Origin: CBDAPI01 sp965214465
GTDB taxonomy: Bacteria; Acidobacteriota; UBA6911; RPQK01; CBDAPI01
Length of the DNA stretch: 64,000 bases
Direction of reading: 5' to 3'
NCBI GenBank assembly: GCA_965214465.1
Contig: CBDCBX010000021.1
Coordinates: 1-64,000, forward strand
Position numbers and translations under genes: made by a program. This document shows, piece after piece, positions 1 to 8,743 of the stretch (position 1 is its first letter; each line of letters begins with the position of its first letter). The notes under the pieces were generated by a model that worked only from the letters and a program-made list of their open reading frames with translations, searched no databases and was not told the DNA's origin.

Positions 1-120
1 GAGAGGCAGCGTCTGAAGGAACTGGAGCGGGAGAATCGGGAGCTGAAGCAGACTAACGAGATCTTAAGGAAGGCTTCGGCTTTTTTCGCCCAGGCGGAGC
101 TCGGCCGCCGCCGGAAATGA
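1..120 (+). CDS. IS3-family transposase OrfA, C-terminal fragment
   Basis: Frame 1 is open from the window edge to TGA at 118-120 and encodes 39 residues. They have the heptad-like Leu/Glu/Arg pattern (ERQRLKELEREN...) and the ending LRKASAFFAQAE that are typical of the leucine-zipper C-terminus of IS3 OrfA proteins. OrfA normally binds the element ends and is fused to OrfB by programmed -1 frameshifting. Here the OrfB start at 117 overlaps the OrfA stop by ATGA, so translational coupling is possible. The N-terminal helix-turn-helix is outside the window. Confidence 0.8.
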   Translation, partial: ERQRLKELERENRELKQTNEILRKASAFFAQAELGRRRK

Positions 121-1030
121 TGGTGGATTTCATCCGAGAAAATCGGACCTGCTATGGGGTCGAGTCGATCTGCGAGGTGCTGCCGATCGCCCCTTCGACG
201 TTCTACCAGTGGGAAGCCAGGCACAAGGATCCTGGGTTACTGCCGGCAAGAGCGAAACGCGATGCCAGGCTCCGGGTTGAAATCGATCGGGTGTGGCATG
301 CCAACCGCCAGGTCTACGGAGTTCGCAAAGTCTGGAAGCAGCTGAATCGTGAGGGCTTCAAGGTGGCTCGCTGCACGGTCCAGCGTTTAATGCGCGAGAC
401 GGGACTGCAGGGCGTGGTTCGGGGTCGCCGGTTTAAGACGACGCAGCCGGATGAAGCAGCCGCAAGGCCGGCTGATCTGGTGGACCGCAACTTTACTGCA
501 ACCCGTCCGAATCAGCTGTGGGTAGCCGATCTGACCTACGTGGCCACCTGGAGAGGGCGCGTCTACGTGGCATTGGTCATCGATGCCTTCTCGAGAAGTA
601 TTGTCGGGTGGAGGGCGTCGGCTTCCTTGAAGACCGACATTGCCCTGGACGCACTGGAGCAGGCCCTCTGGTCTCGTTCGGACACGGAAGGCCTGATTCA
701 TCACAGCGACCGGGGAGTACAGTACCTGTCGATCCGCTATACGGAGCGGTTGGCAGAGGCCGGCATCGAGCCTTCGGTTGGAAGCAAAGGAGACTCTTAC
801 GACAACGCGCTGGCGGAATCGGTCATCGGGCTGTTTAAGACGGAAGTCATTCGGCAGGAAGGTCCCTGGCGGGGATTGGAGGAGGTGGAATTCGCGACGC
901 TGGATTGGGTCTGTTGGTATAACAAGCAGAGATTGCTGGAGCCAATCGGCTACATTCCACCCGTTGAACTCGAGCAGATGTATTATCTGAATCAACCGGC
1001 GCTCTTCCTTAGCCTCACCACTGGGGGTGA
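1..1030 (+). mobile_element. IS3-family insertion sequence, right part (left end outside window)
   Basis: The window opens inside the 3' end of an IS3 OrfA reading frame, followed with an ATGA overlap by OrfB, which is the usual IS3 layout. The left terminal repeat lies outside the window. I could not fix the right terminal repeat because its partner is missing; transposase-like sequence stops near position 1016, so the right boundary given is approximate. OrfB has no stop of its own and reads into flanking sequence. Confidence 0.75.
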
Positions 1031-1718
1031 GACAGTAAGTCTTGATATCGGCCAACTCACGAACGAAGAAACGGAATCGGTTTGTCGACTATCCGTTTCA
1101 TTGTCGACTTTCGTTCTGATTCTGGTCGCTTCCGGCTACATGTTAGTTACTTTGGGACTTGCGGCCGCTAACGCCAAGTATTCCGATCTCTGGGTTGCAG
1201 AGGATTTGTCTCAAGATACCTTACACAAGATGTTTCGGCTCCGGGTAACAAATACGGGCCCTCATATCGCCCATCCAATAGGGCGTTTCGTGAAGGCCAC
1301 TGACGCTAGTGGGAGATCTCTCTACAGCACCCAGGTGAGAATACACTGGTCAAACTACGACTGGACTCAGGATCAAATCGAGTTGGCTGCCGGAGACGAA
1401 GAAACGCTCGGAGTATTTCACATTAACGAAATCAGAGGGGGCGGACTTGGAATAAGAATAGCGGGAGTCAATAAGTTCTTCCCGCCATTGGAGACTCTGG
1501 TGACTTCCCATGGAACCATCTACTGCCTGATACGGGTTAGAGCAGAAAAATCAGCAGAGCCGATTGACAGGTGGTTCGCAGTGCGGGAAAACACTGGTTC
1601 CCCCGATGGTTATGATGTCTGGCCGGAAGAGCCTCCAGATCAATCCGCGAAGCAGGGGTGGATACCATCTTTGGTAGGAACTTTACGATCACTATCTCGG
1701 CTGTGGGTTTTGAGATGA
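117..1718 (+). CDS. IS3 OrfB transposase reading through into an unrelated membrane protein (chimeric ORF)
   Basis: Residues 1-300 are a complete-looking IS3 OrfB: an N-terminal helix-turn-helix region, then an rve integrase core with DDE candidates Asp138 (in LWVADLTYV), Asp198 (in HHSDRGVQY) and Glu234 (in DNALAESVIG), and the usual end near PPVELEQMYYLNQ. OrfB proteins usually stop a few residues later. Here the frame stays open for about 230 more residues with one hydrophobic segment at about 329-350 and a soluble, probably extracytoplasmic tail that I do not recognise. The tail is more A+T-rich than the transposase. The simplest reading is that the element inserted in frame into a host gene, whose C-terminal two thirds remain. 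Whether the fusion is translated as one protein is unknown. Confidence 0.7.
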   Translation: MMVDFIRENRTCYGVESICEVLPIAPSTFYQWEARHKDPGLLPARAKRDARLRVEIDRVWHANRQVYGVRKVWKQLNREGFKVARCTVQRLMRETGLQGVVRGRRFKTTQPDEAAARPADLVDRNFTATRPNQLWVADLTYVATWRGRVYVALVIDAFSRSIVGWRASASLKTDIALDALEQALWSRSDTEGLIHHSDRGVQYLSIRYTERLAEAGIEPSVGSKGDSYDNALAESVIGLFKTEVIRQEGPWRGLEEVEFATLDWVCWYNKQRLLEPIGYIPPVELEQMYYLNQPALFLSLTTGGETVSLDIGQLTNEETESVCRLSVSLSTFVLILVASGYMLVTLGLAAANAKYSDLWVAEDLSQDTLHKMFRLRVTNTGPHIAHPIGRFVKATDASGRSLYSTQVRIHWSNYDWTQDQIELAAGDEETLGVFHINEIRGGGLGIRIAGVNKFFPPLETLVTSHGTIYCLIRVRAEKSAEPIDRWFAVRENTGSPDGYDVWPEEPPDQSAKQGWIPSLVGTLRSLSRLWVLR

Positions 1719-1943
1719 AAAACCTTGCCGTTTTCGTGTGACCCACCCCGACAACCGAGTCCACTCTCTAGCCGTACCCTCGAGCCGCCTGGGATGGCTG
1801 ATGACCCTGGAATCCGGCGAAACCGAATCGAGCCTCTCGTGCCGCCGGGCTGTCGAAGGCGGGACTACGACTAGTCCGTTTCAGTCAGAATCGGCTCCCC
1901 GAAGATCTCAAGGTTGATCAGTTAATCCGAAGCACAGGAGCCC

Positions 1944-2420
1944 TTAGACATCCAACTCGACTTCGTACACAACGCCCAATCTGTCGGCAGTTTCGGCGAT
2001 AATACTCTCAGGCACGTCTTTTCCTAAGCTTTCAATCGATCGGTAGACATCCAACGTTGGTGGGCAGCGATCCTGCACTTCGAAACTGTGGACTGCAATC
2101 AGACCCTTCTTTGTTTGTGCGATCGCCCAACAGACTCCGGGCCACTCCTCTCCGTCATCCTTACTGGCATACATCGTTTCATGGGGAGCTATAAGCCACT
2201 CTCCGATGAACGTCTTGGAGATAGTGGGTTGCCCCGAAGGACTCCAGAGCCAGACTTGTATTTTCTCCATTGATTCAACATCGGGTGCTTGCATCTTTTG
2301 CTCCAATCTCTCCCTCAGACAGTCTGAGAAAATTGATGAAATACTCTCGCCGAGTTCTTCCTGGGCTCGTTTCCAGAGCTCGAGATCGGCTTCCTTAACG
2401 TAGATCGTTTTCTGGGGCAT
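1944..2420 (-). CDS. Small hypothetical protein with ribbon-helix-helix-like N-terminus
   Basis: A 158-residue protein. I chose the ATG at 2420 (MPQKTIYVKEAD) because AGAGG lies 7 bases upstream; the frame is open a little further upstream without a better site. Residues 1-45 have a beta-strand followed by two helices (KTIYVKEADLELWKRAQEEL, then SISSIFSDCLRERLE), the pattern of CopG/Arc-type DNA-binding domains. The rest, which contains Trp and Cys, is not recognised. No toxin partner is adjacent, so a stand-alone regulator or a decayed toxin-antitoxin half are both possible. Its base composition is lower in G+C than the metabolic genes, in keeping with the surrounding accessory region. Confidence 0.55.
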   Translation of the reverse strand: MPQKTIYVKEADLELWKRAQEELGESISSIFSDCLRERLEQKMQAPDVESMEKIQVWLWSPSGQPTISKTFIGEWLIAPHETMYASKDDGEEWPGVCWAIAQTKKGLIAVHSFEVQDRCPPTLDVYRSIESLGKDVPESIIAETADRLGVVYEVELDV

Positions 2421-2904
2421 CAGGGGACCTCTTCTTTGAAACCTGACCTCAGTATACATCTAAATATACGTATGTCAAGCCAAGCTTCGCCAAAAATGGA
2501 AGTTTTTGTCACACGAAGTTTTCGTCTGATACTTCCATTGTCATTTTTCCGTAACTAGTGACAGGAAAGTGGGCGAACTGCGAGCCGTGGACTTGGGTAA
2601 GGCCACTCTCGGGCGTGGTCGATTTTTTCGGTCATGATGAATGTGAGGATTGTGAGGTCGCGGTCCTCAAATAGAGAGTGCACTCGGTTTGGGGGGGCGG
2701 CAGGTCGTCCAGACCTCAACATTTCCGAAAATCTAGTCGCAAAAGTGCCAGACGACTTCAGTCGGCGAATGCGGCGGCGGGAACTTAGATGGCGAGAACA
2801 ATCGTTCCTCAACACAACGTTTGTTTCCGACATCTATGCGCAGCATTGTAGAGGCAATGGACCACGGCCAAGTCTGTGGCACCCTAAACCGAGATATGCG
2901 ACGC
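2421..2904. other. Gap with no supported gene
   Basis: About 480 bases between the RHH-like gene and folK. Short overlapping frames exist on both strands but none has a recognisable domain, a convincing ribosome-binding site or consistent codon use. The 2421-2560 part is A+T-rich and probably contains the promoter of the minus-strand gene to its left. Confidence 0.4.
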
Positions 2905-3435
2905 TCAATTGAGGCGTATCGTCCAACGCACTATGATGGCTGGCGCTCCAGATGCAAAAAGTGAAAACTCGGTGACGCGAGATTGATCCGGACAGTTCTT
3001 CAAAAGAGACCCGACCGTCTGATTCTGGACCGGATCCAGAAAGTCTGGAGTAATCTCCTGGAGCGGAACGAGCACAAACCGTCGTTCATGCAGCCTGGGA
3101 TGCGGCAATTCGAGATCTTCCGTCGACAGTTGAATGGTTCCATAGTAAAGCAGGTCGATGTCGACGGTCCTGGTCTTTTCCGATCTTCGGCGTCCCAGCC
3201 TCTGCTCGATCTCCTGACAGGATGCCAGTACAGCCTCGGGCCCCAGCGGAGTGCGGGCGGCAACAACCATGTTGAGGAAGTCTGGCTGGTCCGCGAACTC
3301 AACGGGCTCGGTCTTGTAGACACTCGAACATCGGTGGACGTATATCCTCGACTCACGCAGGAGTTCCGAGGCGGATAGAAGGTAGTTGAGCCGGTCGCCA
3401 AGGCTTGATTTCAGGCTGAGAAGAATCGTCGTCAT
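2905..3435 (-). CDS. folK: FolK-like 6-hydroxymethyl-7,8-dihydropterin pyrophosphokinase
   Basis: 176 residues. HPPK transfers pyrophosphate from ATP to 6-hydroxymethyl-7,8-dihydropterin in folate synthesis. Visible signatures are SLGDR near residue 11, VYKTEPVEFADQPDFLNMV at about 39-57, and RTVDIDLLYYG at 89-99, with the Mg-binding aspartates at 92 and 94. LPHPRLHERRFVLVPL follows, the family's nucleotide-binding segment. The usual N-terminal GSNLGD reads KSSLGD here, an unusual substitution. The last 20 or so residues are unlike the family and may be divergent. Normally folK sits beside folB, folP or panC; here it stands alone between mobile-element debris, so it may be a second copy or a displaced gene. 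Confidence 0.82.
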   Translation of the reverse strand: MTTILLSLKSSLGDRLNYLLSASELLRESRIYVHRCSSVYKTEPVEFADQPDFLNMVVAARTPLGPEAVLASCQEIEQRLGRRRSEKTRTVDIDLLYYGTIQLSTEDLELPHPRLHERRFVLVPLQEITPDFLDPVQNQTVGSLLKNCPDQSRVTEFSLFASGAPAIIVRWTIRLN

Positions 3436-3501
3436 CGTATTCCTCTAGCAGCCCGTGGTGAAAGTCGCCTCTCGGTCAGCCATGGCCAATAGACTTGTGC
3501 C

Positions 3502-4209
3502 ATGTCGATGGGCAAGCGTAAGAGACAGAGGCAGAGCGAGATGTGGGTGCCGGCAACAGAGCTGGCCAAAGCGCCGGGACACCCTTTTTACCAACGCCTG
3601 AACCGAGTGCTGGGCAAGCACGGTTTCGATGATTTTGTGGAGGCGGAATGCACCTCTTTCTATGCCCCCAGCCGAGGGCGGCCCGGCCTGGCACCGGGCA
3701 TCTATTTCCGGCTGCTGCTGGTGGGCTACTTCGAAGGGTTGAGCTCGGAGCGAGGCATTGCCTGGCGAGCCGCTGATTCGCTGGCGCTGCGCGGTTTTCT
3801 GGGACTGAATCTGAGTGAGTCACCTCCGGATCATTCGACCATCTCCAGGACCAGGCGACTGATCGATGTGGCCACGCATGAGGCGGTTTTCTCCTGGGTG
3901 CTGAAGCGGGTAGCCGAGAGCGGGTTATTGAATGGCAAGACGATCGGCATCGATGCCACCACGCTGGAAGCCAATGCGGCGCTGCGCAGCATCGTGAGAC
4001 GAGACTCCGAGCAGGGCTACGAAGAGTTCTTAACGGAGCTGGCAGTAGCCTCCGGCATCCAGACGCCCAAGCGGGAAGATCTGGCCAAACTGGACCGCAA
4101 GCGCACGGGCAAAGGATCGAACCAGCAGTGGAAGCACCCGCATGATGCGGATGCGCGGATTACCAGAATGAAGGATGGCGTCCTATCCGAAAATTCGGAC
4201 GCGTCGTAA
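3502..4209 (+). pseudogene. Truncated DDE transposase (IS5/IS1182-like)
   Basis: 235 residues from ATG at 3502. The N-terminal half matches the DUF772-type domain of IS5/IS1182 transposases (FYAPSRGRPGLAPGIYFRLL, then DHSTISRTRRL), followed by the first catalytic Asp in IGIDATTLEANAA. The reading frame should continue with a second catalytic Asp and a Glu after the DADARITRMKDG block. Instead homology stops exactly there and a foreign VLSENSDAS tail ends at TAA. The breakpoint coincides with the start of a 63-bp repeat at 4179, also found at 7041. The protein therefore lacks most of its catalytic core and is inactive. Confidence 0.8.
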
Positions 4210-4241
4210 CCCACTGTGGGAGTTCGACTTGTAAGCGCCTA
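4179..4241 (+). repeat. 63-bp direct repeat, copy 1
   Basis: Matches 7041-7103 in the same orientation at 58 of 63 positions by eye, with no gaps. It contains a short inverted repeat TCCGAA-AA-TTCGGA and a second small one, CCCAC-T-GTGGG. It begins precisely where transposase homology ends in the truncated gene at 3502, so it is probably the terminus or footprint of a mobile element. Confidence 0.75.
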
Positions 4242-4310
4242 CAATGGCGGGATGAAGGCCGAAACTTAGCCGCTAAAAGGGCTACTCGGGACTAGACCCG
4301 TAAGGAGTCC

Positions 4311-4327
4311 CCCCGGCTCTGCCGGGG
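4311..4327 (+). repeat. IS200-type left-end hairpin
   Basis: Perfect 7-bp stem CCCCGGC / GCCGGGG with loop TCT, about 85 bases upstream of the tnpA start. It is the mirror feature of the hairpin at 4930-4948. Confidence 0.7.
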
Positions 4328-4411
4328 AGGCAGCCAGAGTTTGACAGTTCCGGGAATAGGTGAAAAAACTCCCTTCCGTGAGCCGAGCAAAGCATCACGA
4401 AAAGGAGTTTT

Positions 4412-4850
4412 ATGAGTAACTATAAGAGCTTACAGCATACGACCAATGGGAGTGTAAGTACCATGTGGTGTTCATCCCGAAGTACCGCAAAAAGTTGATT
4501 TACGGGGAGTTGCGCAGACATCTCGGTCAGGTGCTGCGACGGTTGTCTGGGCAGAAGGAAAGCTTGATTGAGGAGGGCCACCTGCTGCCGGATCACGTGC
4601 ACGTGATGATCTCGATTCCACCAAAGTTCTCTGTGGCGCAGGTGATCGGGTACATCAAAGGGAAAAGCGCTATCCACATTGCCCGGAACTTTTCAGAGAG
4701 TCGGCGAAACTTTGTTGGAGGTCTGCAGAGCACTTCTGGGCACGCGGATACTTCGTATCGACCGTGGGCCGAGATGAGAGAGTGATCCGTGAGTATATTC
4801 GGCGGCAAGAAGCAGAAGATCGTCGCCAGGATCAGCTCAGGCTCCTGTAG
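4412..4850 (+). pseudogene. tnpA: IS200/IS605 Y1 transposase TnpA with two frameshifts
   Basis: ATG at 4412 follows AAAAGGAGTTTT, a good ribosome-binding site. The frame begins MSNYKSLQHT, then must shift by one base near 4445 to continue as WECKYHVVFIPKYRKK. It continues through the HUH motif (DHVHVM, near 4594-4608) and must shift again near 4730 to reach EHFWARGYFVSTVG, which carries the catalytic tyrosine, ending at TAG 4848-4850. All three pieces are collinear with an intact TnpA of about 145 residues. Two independent single-base lesions make a functional product unlikely unless the sequence has errors. Confidence 0.8.
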
Positions 4851-4929
4851 TCAGGCCACCTTTAGGTGGCACAAGTGGCCGCGGTAGCGGCAACGTCAAG
4901 TCCGCTTTGAGCGGCTCACAAGATTAAAG

Positions 4930-4948
4930 CCCCCGGCTTTGCCGGGGG
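4930..4948 (+). repeat. IS200-type right-end hairpin
   Basis: Perfect 8-bp stem CCCCCGGC / GCCGGGGG with loop TTT, located 80 bases after the tnpA stop. It resembles the left-end hairpin at 4311-4327. Confidence 0.7.
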
Positions 4949-5208
4949 ATACTTACTTCCAAGCGGTCCGTCGCCTGGTAAGACTAGCTTCCAGGGGTTG
5001 TGCCCGCAAGTGAGCCCGCGGGAAACTCACTCCGGCTCACTCAGGCCAAGATAGAGGGGCATTTAGGGAGCCTTCAGCTGTTATATTTTGAAGAGCTGCT
5101 TAACGGACTGTTGATGGCTTCGCTTGGTTGCTTGGGTCTGTGCTGCTCTGACCAGGTCCCCTTTCGGCGGACATAACTCAGGCGTGGGCACGACAACGGA
5201 ATGCGACG

Positions 5209-5697
5209 TCATGTCGGAAAGTCACCGTGAAGCGTGGCGAGTATGTTTGCGACGTCGCCCTCGCTGAGTCCAGCAAGCTGGGCTCTAATATCCTCAACAA
5301 CCGTCTCGTGAAGGCTCCGACTCACGATGTTTGACAGGTACTCTTCGGGAGTCTCCTTCGTAAGGCCTGCCAGTTCCTTAATTTTGGCTGCATACGGTTC
5401 CGGAAGATGAATCACAAAACGTTCAGCATTTCCCTCAGCTTTGGGCGCATTCGAGTGCTGCTCAAAGAAACGTTCAACTTTCGACCTCTGAATCCTATCG
5501 CAATGCCTTTTGATCGCGCTCTGTAAAGAGTCGCTTTCGTTTCTCATCCACCTTTCCAGAAGCTCAACGAATTCTGCGACGGTTCTTAACCCAAGCCTTC
5601 TGCGACAGAGATCGCCAATCGTCTGATAGCTAACAAAGTGCCTTTTGGCAGTTAGTCTTACAGCTCGCCTGCGGTGGCCCTGAATCCGAGCCGCCAC
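5209..5697 (-). CDS. Unrecognised helical protein
   Basis: Open to the stop at 5209-5211. A GTG at 5697 would give 162 residues and lies 9 bases after the stop of the upstream DUF1080 gene; an ATG at 5547 would give 112. The start is uncertain and the frame runs much further upstream only as a shadow of DUF1080. The protein is predicted helical, with KRHFVSYQTIGDLCRRRLGL resembling a helix-turn-helix, then acidic helices and a C-terminus LSEGDVANILATL. I cannot assign a family. It may be a regulator or an accessory-region hypothetical. Confidence 0.45.
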   Translation of the reverse strand: MAARIQGHRRRAVRLTAKRHFVSYQTIGDLCRRRLGLRTVAEFVELLERWMRNESDSLQSAIKRHCDRIQRSKVERFFEQHSNAPKAEGNAERFVIHLPEPYAAKIKELAGLTKETPEEYLSNIVSRSLHETVVEDIRAQLAGLSEGDVANILATLHGDFPT

Positions 5698-5705
5698 CGG
5701 GGAAA

Positions 5706-6533
5706 TTACTCGGTCGACTTCCGGAGCTTGATCGGCTTCACCTCGATGTTGCGGTAGAAAACCTCGGCTCCCTCCGCCTGCAGAAGCAGTCGACCCCGGG
5801 TCAGAGGAATCATCCGCTCCGGATCCTGCGGGTCGGGCTGGCGCAGATCCCAACCCCGGTTGTTGACTCGACCATTGACCAGATGGGTGACCCGGTCCCC
5901 CTCCAGAATCACATCCACGGTGTTCCAGTCCGCACGGTCCTCGTAATCGGCGTCCTTCACGATGCGTCCTCCGATCTGAGTGCGTGTCGCGCCATTTTCC
6001 GAGTAGCGGGGAGGATCCTCGAGGAGGGTAGTGGTCACCGCGGTGTCGCCGACCAGCCAGAAGTCTCCCGTATCCGTTTCCTGGACCTGGCACTCAACCG
6101 ACCTGGGCCAGACCTTATCGGGCCCCACGACGTGGTAGAGAATTCCACTGTCGCGCTTGGTCTCCGCTCGAGGAGCAAAGCGCAGCTGGCCCCATTTGTA
6201 TTCAAAGCGGATGTGATAGTTGGAGTATTCCTTCTCGGTGGCAATATAGCCAAACTCCTCATCCTCATCGGTCACAGGAATGTCGAGTATATGGATCATG
6301 TTGTCATGGACCTTGAAAACTCCTTTCGGGTCATTATTTTTTCCGGTCGAAGGGAGAAAGGTGTACCAGCCCTCGAGATCTTTTCCGTTGAAGATGGGCG
6401 TCCAGTCGTCCGCGGCCTTCTCGGTTCGGGGCCGGGGAGACTCGACGGAAACACAGCTCTGGCACAGACAAAAGCAGGCCATCCCTGCGACCAGAACGAC
6501 CTTTCTCAGCCACTGATTGCGAAGTTCCTTCAT
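5706..6533 (-). CDS. DUF1080 (3-keto-disaccharide hydrolase family) lipoprotein
   Basis: 275 residues. The N-terminus has a basic start, a hydrophobic stretch and a lipobox-like CLCQSC, so it is probably exported and lipid-anchored. From about residue 42 it has the family pattern WTPIFNGKDLEGWY, a concanavalin-like beta-sandwich, with DSGILYHV, VECQVQETDTGDFW, ADWNTVDVILEGDRVTHLVNG and the terminal VFYRNIEVKPI strand. Members occur in Planctomycetota, Acidobacteriota and Bacteroidota; characterised ones hydrolyse 3-keto-glycosides after oxidation of a sugar OH. It begins 33 bases after a damaged CocE-like gene on the same strand, so the two were probably co-transcribed. Confidence 0.85.
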   Translation of the reverse strand: MKELRNQWLRKVVLVAGMACFCLCQSCVSVESPRPRTEKAADDWTPIFNGKDLEGWYTFLPSTGKNNDPKGVFKVHDNMIHILDIPVTDEDEEFGYIATEKEYSNYHIRFEYKWGQLRFAPRAETKRDSGILYHVVGPDKVWPRSVECQVQETDTGDFWLVGDTAVTTTLLEDPPRYSENGATRTQIGGRIVKDADYEDRADWNTVDVILEGDRVTHLVNGRVNNRGWDLRQPDPQDPERMIPLTRGRLLLQAEGAEVFYRNIEVKPIKLRKSTE

Positions 6534-6565
6534 GGGTTCTCCCTTCGGTTGAGTCCCTCCATCCG

Positions 6566-6868
6566 CTATCTCGAAGTTCCGACCTCCAGAATCGGCAAGT
6601 CGACATTAAGAAGCTCTTCCGGCTTCCTGGTAGATGGTGTTGTTGGCGATTCGCCAGCGCCAACCGGAGACCTGCCTTCCAGAGGACGACCATCTCTGGC
6701 AGGGAGGTACAGATCATTGGCAAGTTTCACGCCATCGCGCATGGGCATCATGACTTTTTTCATGACGATCACGTCAGCAGGGGCTTCTTCGCTGGTGGTC
6801 TGGCCGTGGGTCGGAACCAGCAGCACGAGCAGGACTAGACAAGGCCGCAGAAAGGAAAACTTGCACAT
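6566..6868 (-). pseudogene. Internally deleted CocE/NonD-family hydrolase
   Basis: The 100-residue frame starts with a signal peptide (FLRPCLVLLVLLVPTHGQ) and the conserved CocE opening MPMRDGVKLANDLYLP near residue 41. Immediately afterwards the +1 frame reads WRIANNTIYQEAGRAS, which resembles the C-terminal jelly-roll end of the same family (RxANNTIxxDAxHPS), before the frame ends LPILEVGTSR. The Ser/Asp/His hydrolase core of roughly 500 residues is missing and the two ends are joined with a frameshift. The product cannot be an active X-Pro-dipeptidyl-peptidase/esterase. It lies directly upstream of the DUF1080 gene. Confidence 0.7.
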
Positions 6869-7040
6869 GACAAAACACCCGTTGAGGTTGATCGTTGATG
6901 TCTCAGGTCAGTCTGTCGGCTGGTACCGTAGTGAAGCGCCAGGGTGATGTCAAGCGCGGCCTTGAGAGAGCCGGCCGCCTCCCGTAGGGGTAAAGTCGGA
7001 ACCTTCCCTCAAGGCGAGGTCTTGACCGAGGTGTCCGGCC

Positions 7041-7103
7041 CGTCCTATCCGAAAATTCGGCCGCGCCGTAACCCACTGTAGGAGTTCGAGTTGTAAGTGC
7101 CTA
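7041..7103 (+). repeat. 63-bp direct repeat, copy 2
   Basis: Second copy of the repeat at 4179-4241 (58/63 identical by eye, same orientation). Its right edge at 7103 abuts the point where the protein-coding sequence of the following headless gene begins, so both copies mark gene breakpoints. Confidence 0.75.
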
Positions 7104-8516
7104 GGCCTGGGCGGCGGCGTCTATCTGGATGGAGTTTTCGGCCATCCTCGCATGCGCTTCGCCCCCGAGGTCATCGACGGCAAGGTGGCTATCTGGGCGA
7201 GCAAGCAGTTTACGAGTGCGGAGAGCCAGATTGTGTTGATCGAGGTGGATCTGGAAGCTGCCCTGGCCTCACCGGCCGGGGAAACACCCGCCTCTCCCGC
7301 GGTGGTCGAGACATTCGTGGTGCTGATCGCGGCAGCTATACTCGCAGCCAACCCCTTTGTCGAGACCGCTGCCATCCTTCTGGGCACCCAGGAGTGTCCG
7401 ATTCTTGGTCTCCTGTTCCTGGATGATCACTGGCGCTTGAAGATCGCGATGATTGATCTGAAGACCCGCGAAACACTGCTGGTGAGCATCGACGCTTTGA
7501 ACTTTAAAACCGACTCTTTCGTGAGCGTCGGAGGTACCAGCCGTGTGCTCGGTGGGAAATATGTCTCTGTCATCAACGCCGGCTCCAGCCTTTATCTGGC
7601 CTGGGGAGGCGGCGGACACGGGGAGTACTTCGATTGGAAACCCGGGTTCAAAACCCTGAAGCGGATCCGTTCGTTCGACAACTTCGGCTGCTGGATGGAC
7701 TGGTGCTACAGGGACTCATCTGTCCAACCGGCCTCTCTTTCTGGGGATGGTTCCCCCTGCTACGACGGCAAAGGCTTGTTATGGGCTAATCGCCTGGGCA
7801 CGCAGATGTTGCTGCAAGGCGAAGAAGCGGACCCCGAATTTGGTTTTCTCCCCATGTTCGTAGGAACCAGCCTGGATGTTGCCCAGATCGTGCAGGGAGA
7901 GGGGTTGACGTCGATCACCGTCTCCAATCCGAACGAAACGGCTCAGACCGTCGAATACTCTCTTTCAGCGCCGGACGGGACCGTCTTCCAGAGCGGTGAG
8001 GAACTGCTGGAGCCGAATCAGACCCTGATCCTGGACGTGGAGGGGACGCCGGGAGTTCCTGGTGCGGCCAGGGTCCTGGCGCCCCTTCCGTTGACCGCAC
8101 AGAGTCTCACCGATCTTTCATCGCTGGTGGACACACCCGTTTTCGGGGCCCCTGGAGTGGAGCCGAATAGCAGCTGGACGCTCCCCTACGAGAATCCGGC
8201 AGGAGCTGCGCCCGCCTCGGGAAGTCCGGCGGGAGGAGGGGTGACTCGAGAGACCGGCGTTGCCATTCACAATGTCGGAAACCAGGTCAATACCTGCACG
8301 TTCACCGCCTTCGAAGCTTCTGGCCAGCCAGCCGAGGCCGTGGAACGCGAATATCAGCCCGGTCAGCAGGAGGCTCTGTTCGTGAGCCAGATCTTCGAGA
8401 ACCTGACCAGCAGTTCGGGCCTGCTGGCGGTCGACTGTCTGGGGCCCGTGGCCATGGTAGGAGCCATCCAGGACAGCAACGGTGCGATCGTCCTCACTCC
8501 GGCCAATCCGGACTAG
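7104..8516 (+). pseudogene. Secreted beta-rich protein lacking its N-terminus
   Basis: Coding character begins right at 7104 (frame reading GLGGGVYLDGVFGHPRMRFAPEVIDG), continuous with the 63-bp repeat and with no start codon in place; the first ATG in frame is at 7152, mid-domain. About 470 residues follow to TAG at 8514. The C-terminal half has repeated beta-sandwich segments (LTSITVSNPNETAQTVEYSL, GVAIHNVGNQVNTCTFTAF, VAMVGAIQDSNGAIVLTPA), as in acidobacterial secreted surface proteins, and several Cys that could form disulphides. There is no catalytic signature. It is probably a gene beheaded by the event that left the repeat; translation from 7152 is possible but would be without a signal peptide. 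Confidence 0.6.
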
Positions 8517-8743
8517 TAGTATTTCGTGATTGCCGGGATCCGGGAGAAGATGCTGTGGATTTCAGGCTCTTTTTCAAGCAAGTGTTGTTGGAAGGCTGCT
8601 CACAAGAAGCGATTCCTATTGATCGTCAGTGACTTTGACGACAACAGCCAGCGAAGATGGCCCCGCCGATTGAGGAGCCTCAGACAAGTAAGTATTCGTC
8701 TCGATGTTATCCTGCCGAGCAGAGGGCGGTCGCGGTCTCGTGA

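Larger units (their letters stand above)
4300..4950 (+). mobile_element. IS200/IS605-type element, TnpA only, inactivated
   Basis: A broken Y1 transposase gene lies between two near-identical G+C hairpins: 4311-4327 (CCCCGGC/TCT/GCCGGGG) and 4930-4948 (CCCCCGGC/TTT/GCCGGGGG). Subterminal hairpins are the transposase recognition sites of IS200/IS605 elements, which have no terminal inverted repeats and make no target duplication. No tnpB or guide-RNA-like partner is present. The exact cleavage ends cannot be set by eye; the range is approximate. Confidence 0.7.

Noticed and set aside
5883..6947. A 354-codon plus-strand frame across DUF1080 and the CocE relic
   Set aside because: It is antisense to the DUF1080 lipoprotein, which has clear motifs and a lipobox, so the plus-strand frame is a shadow.
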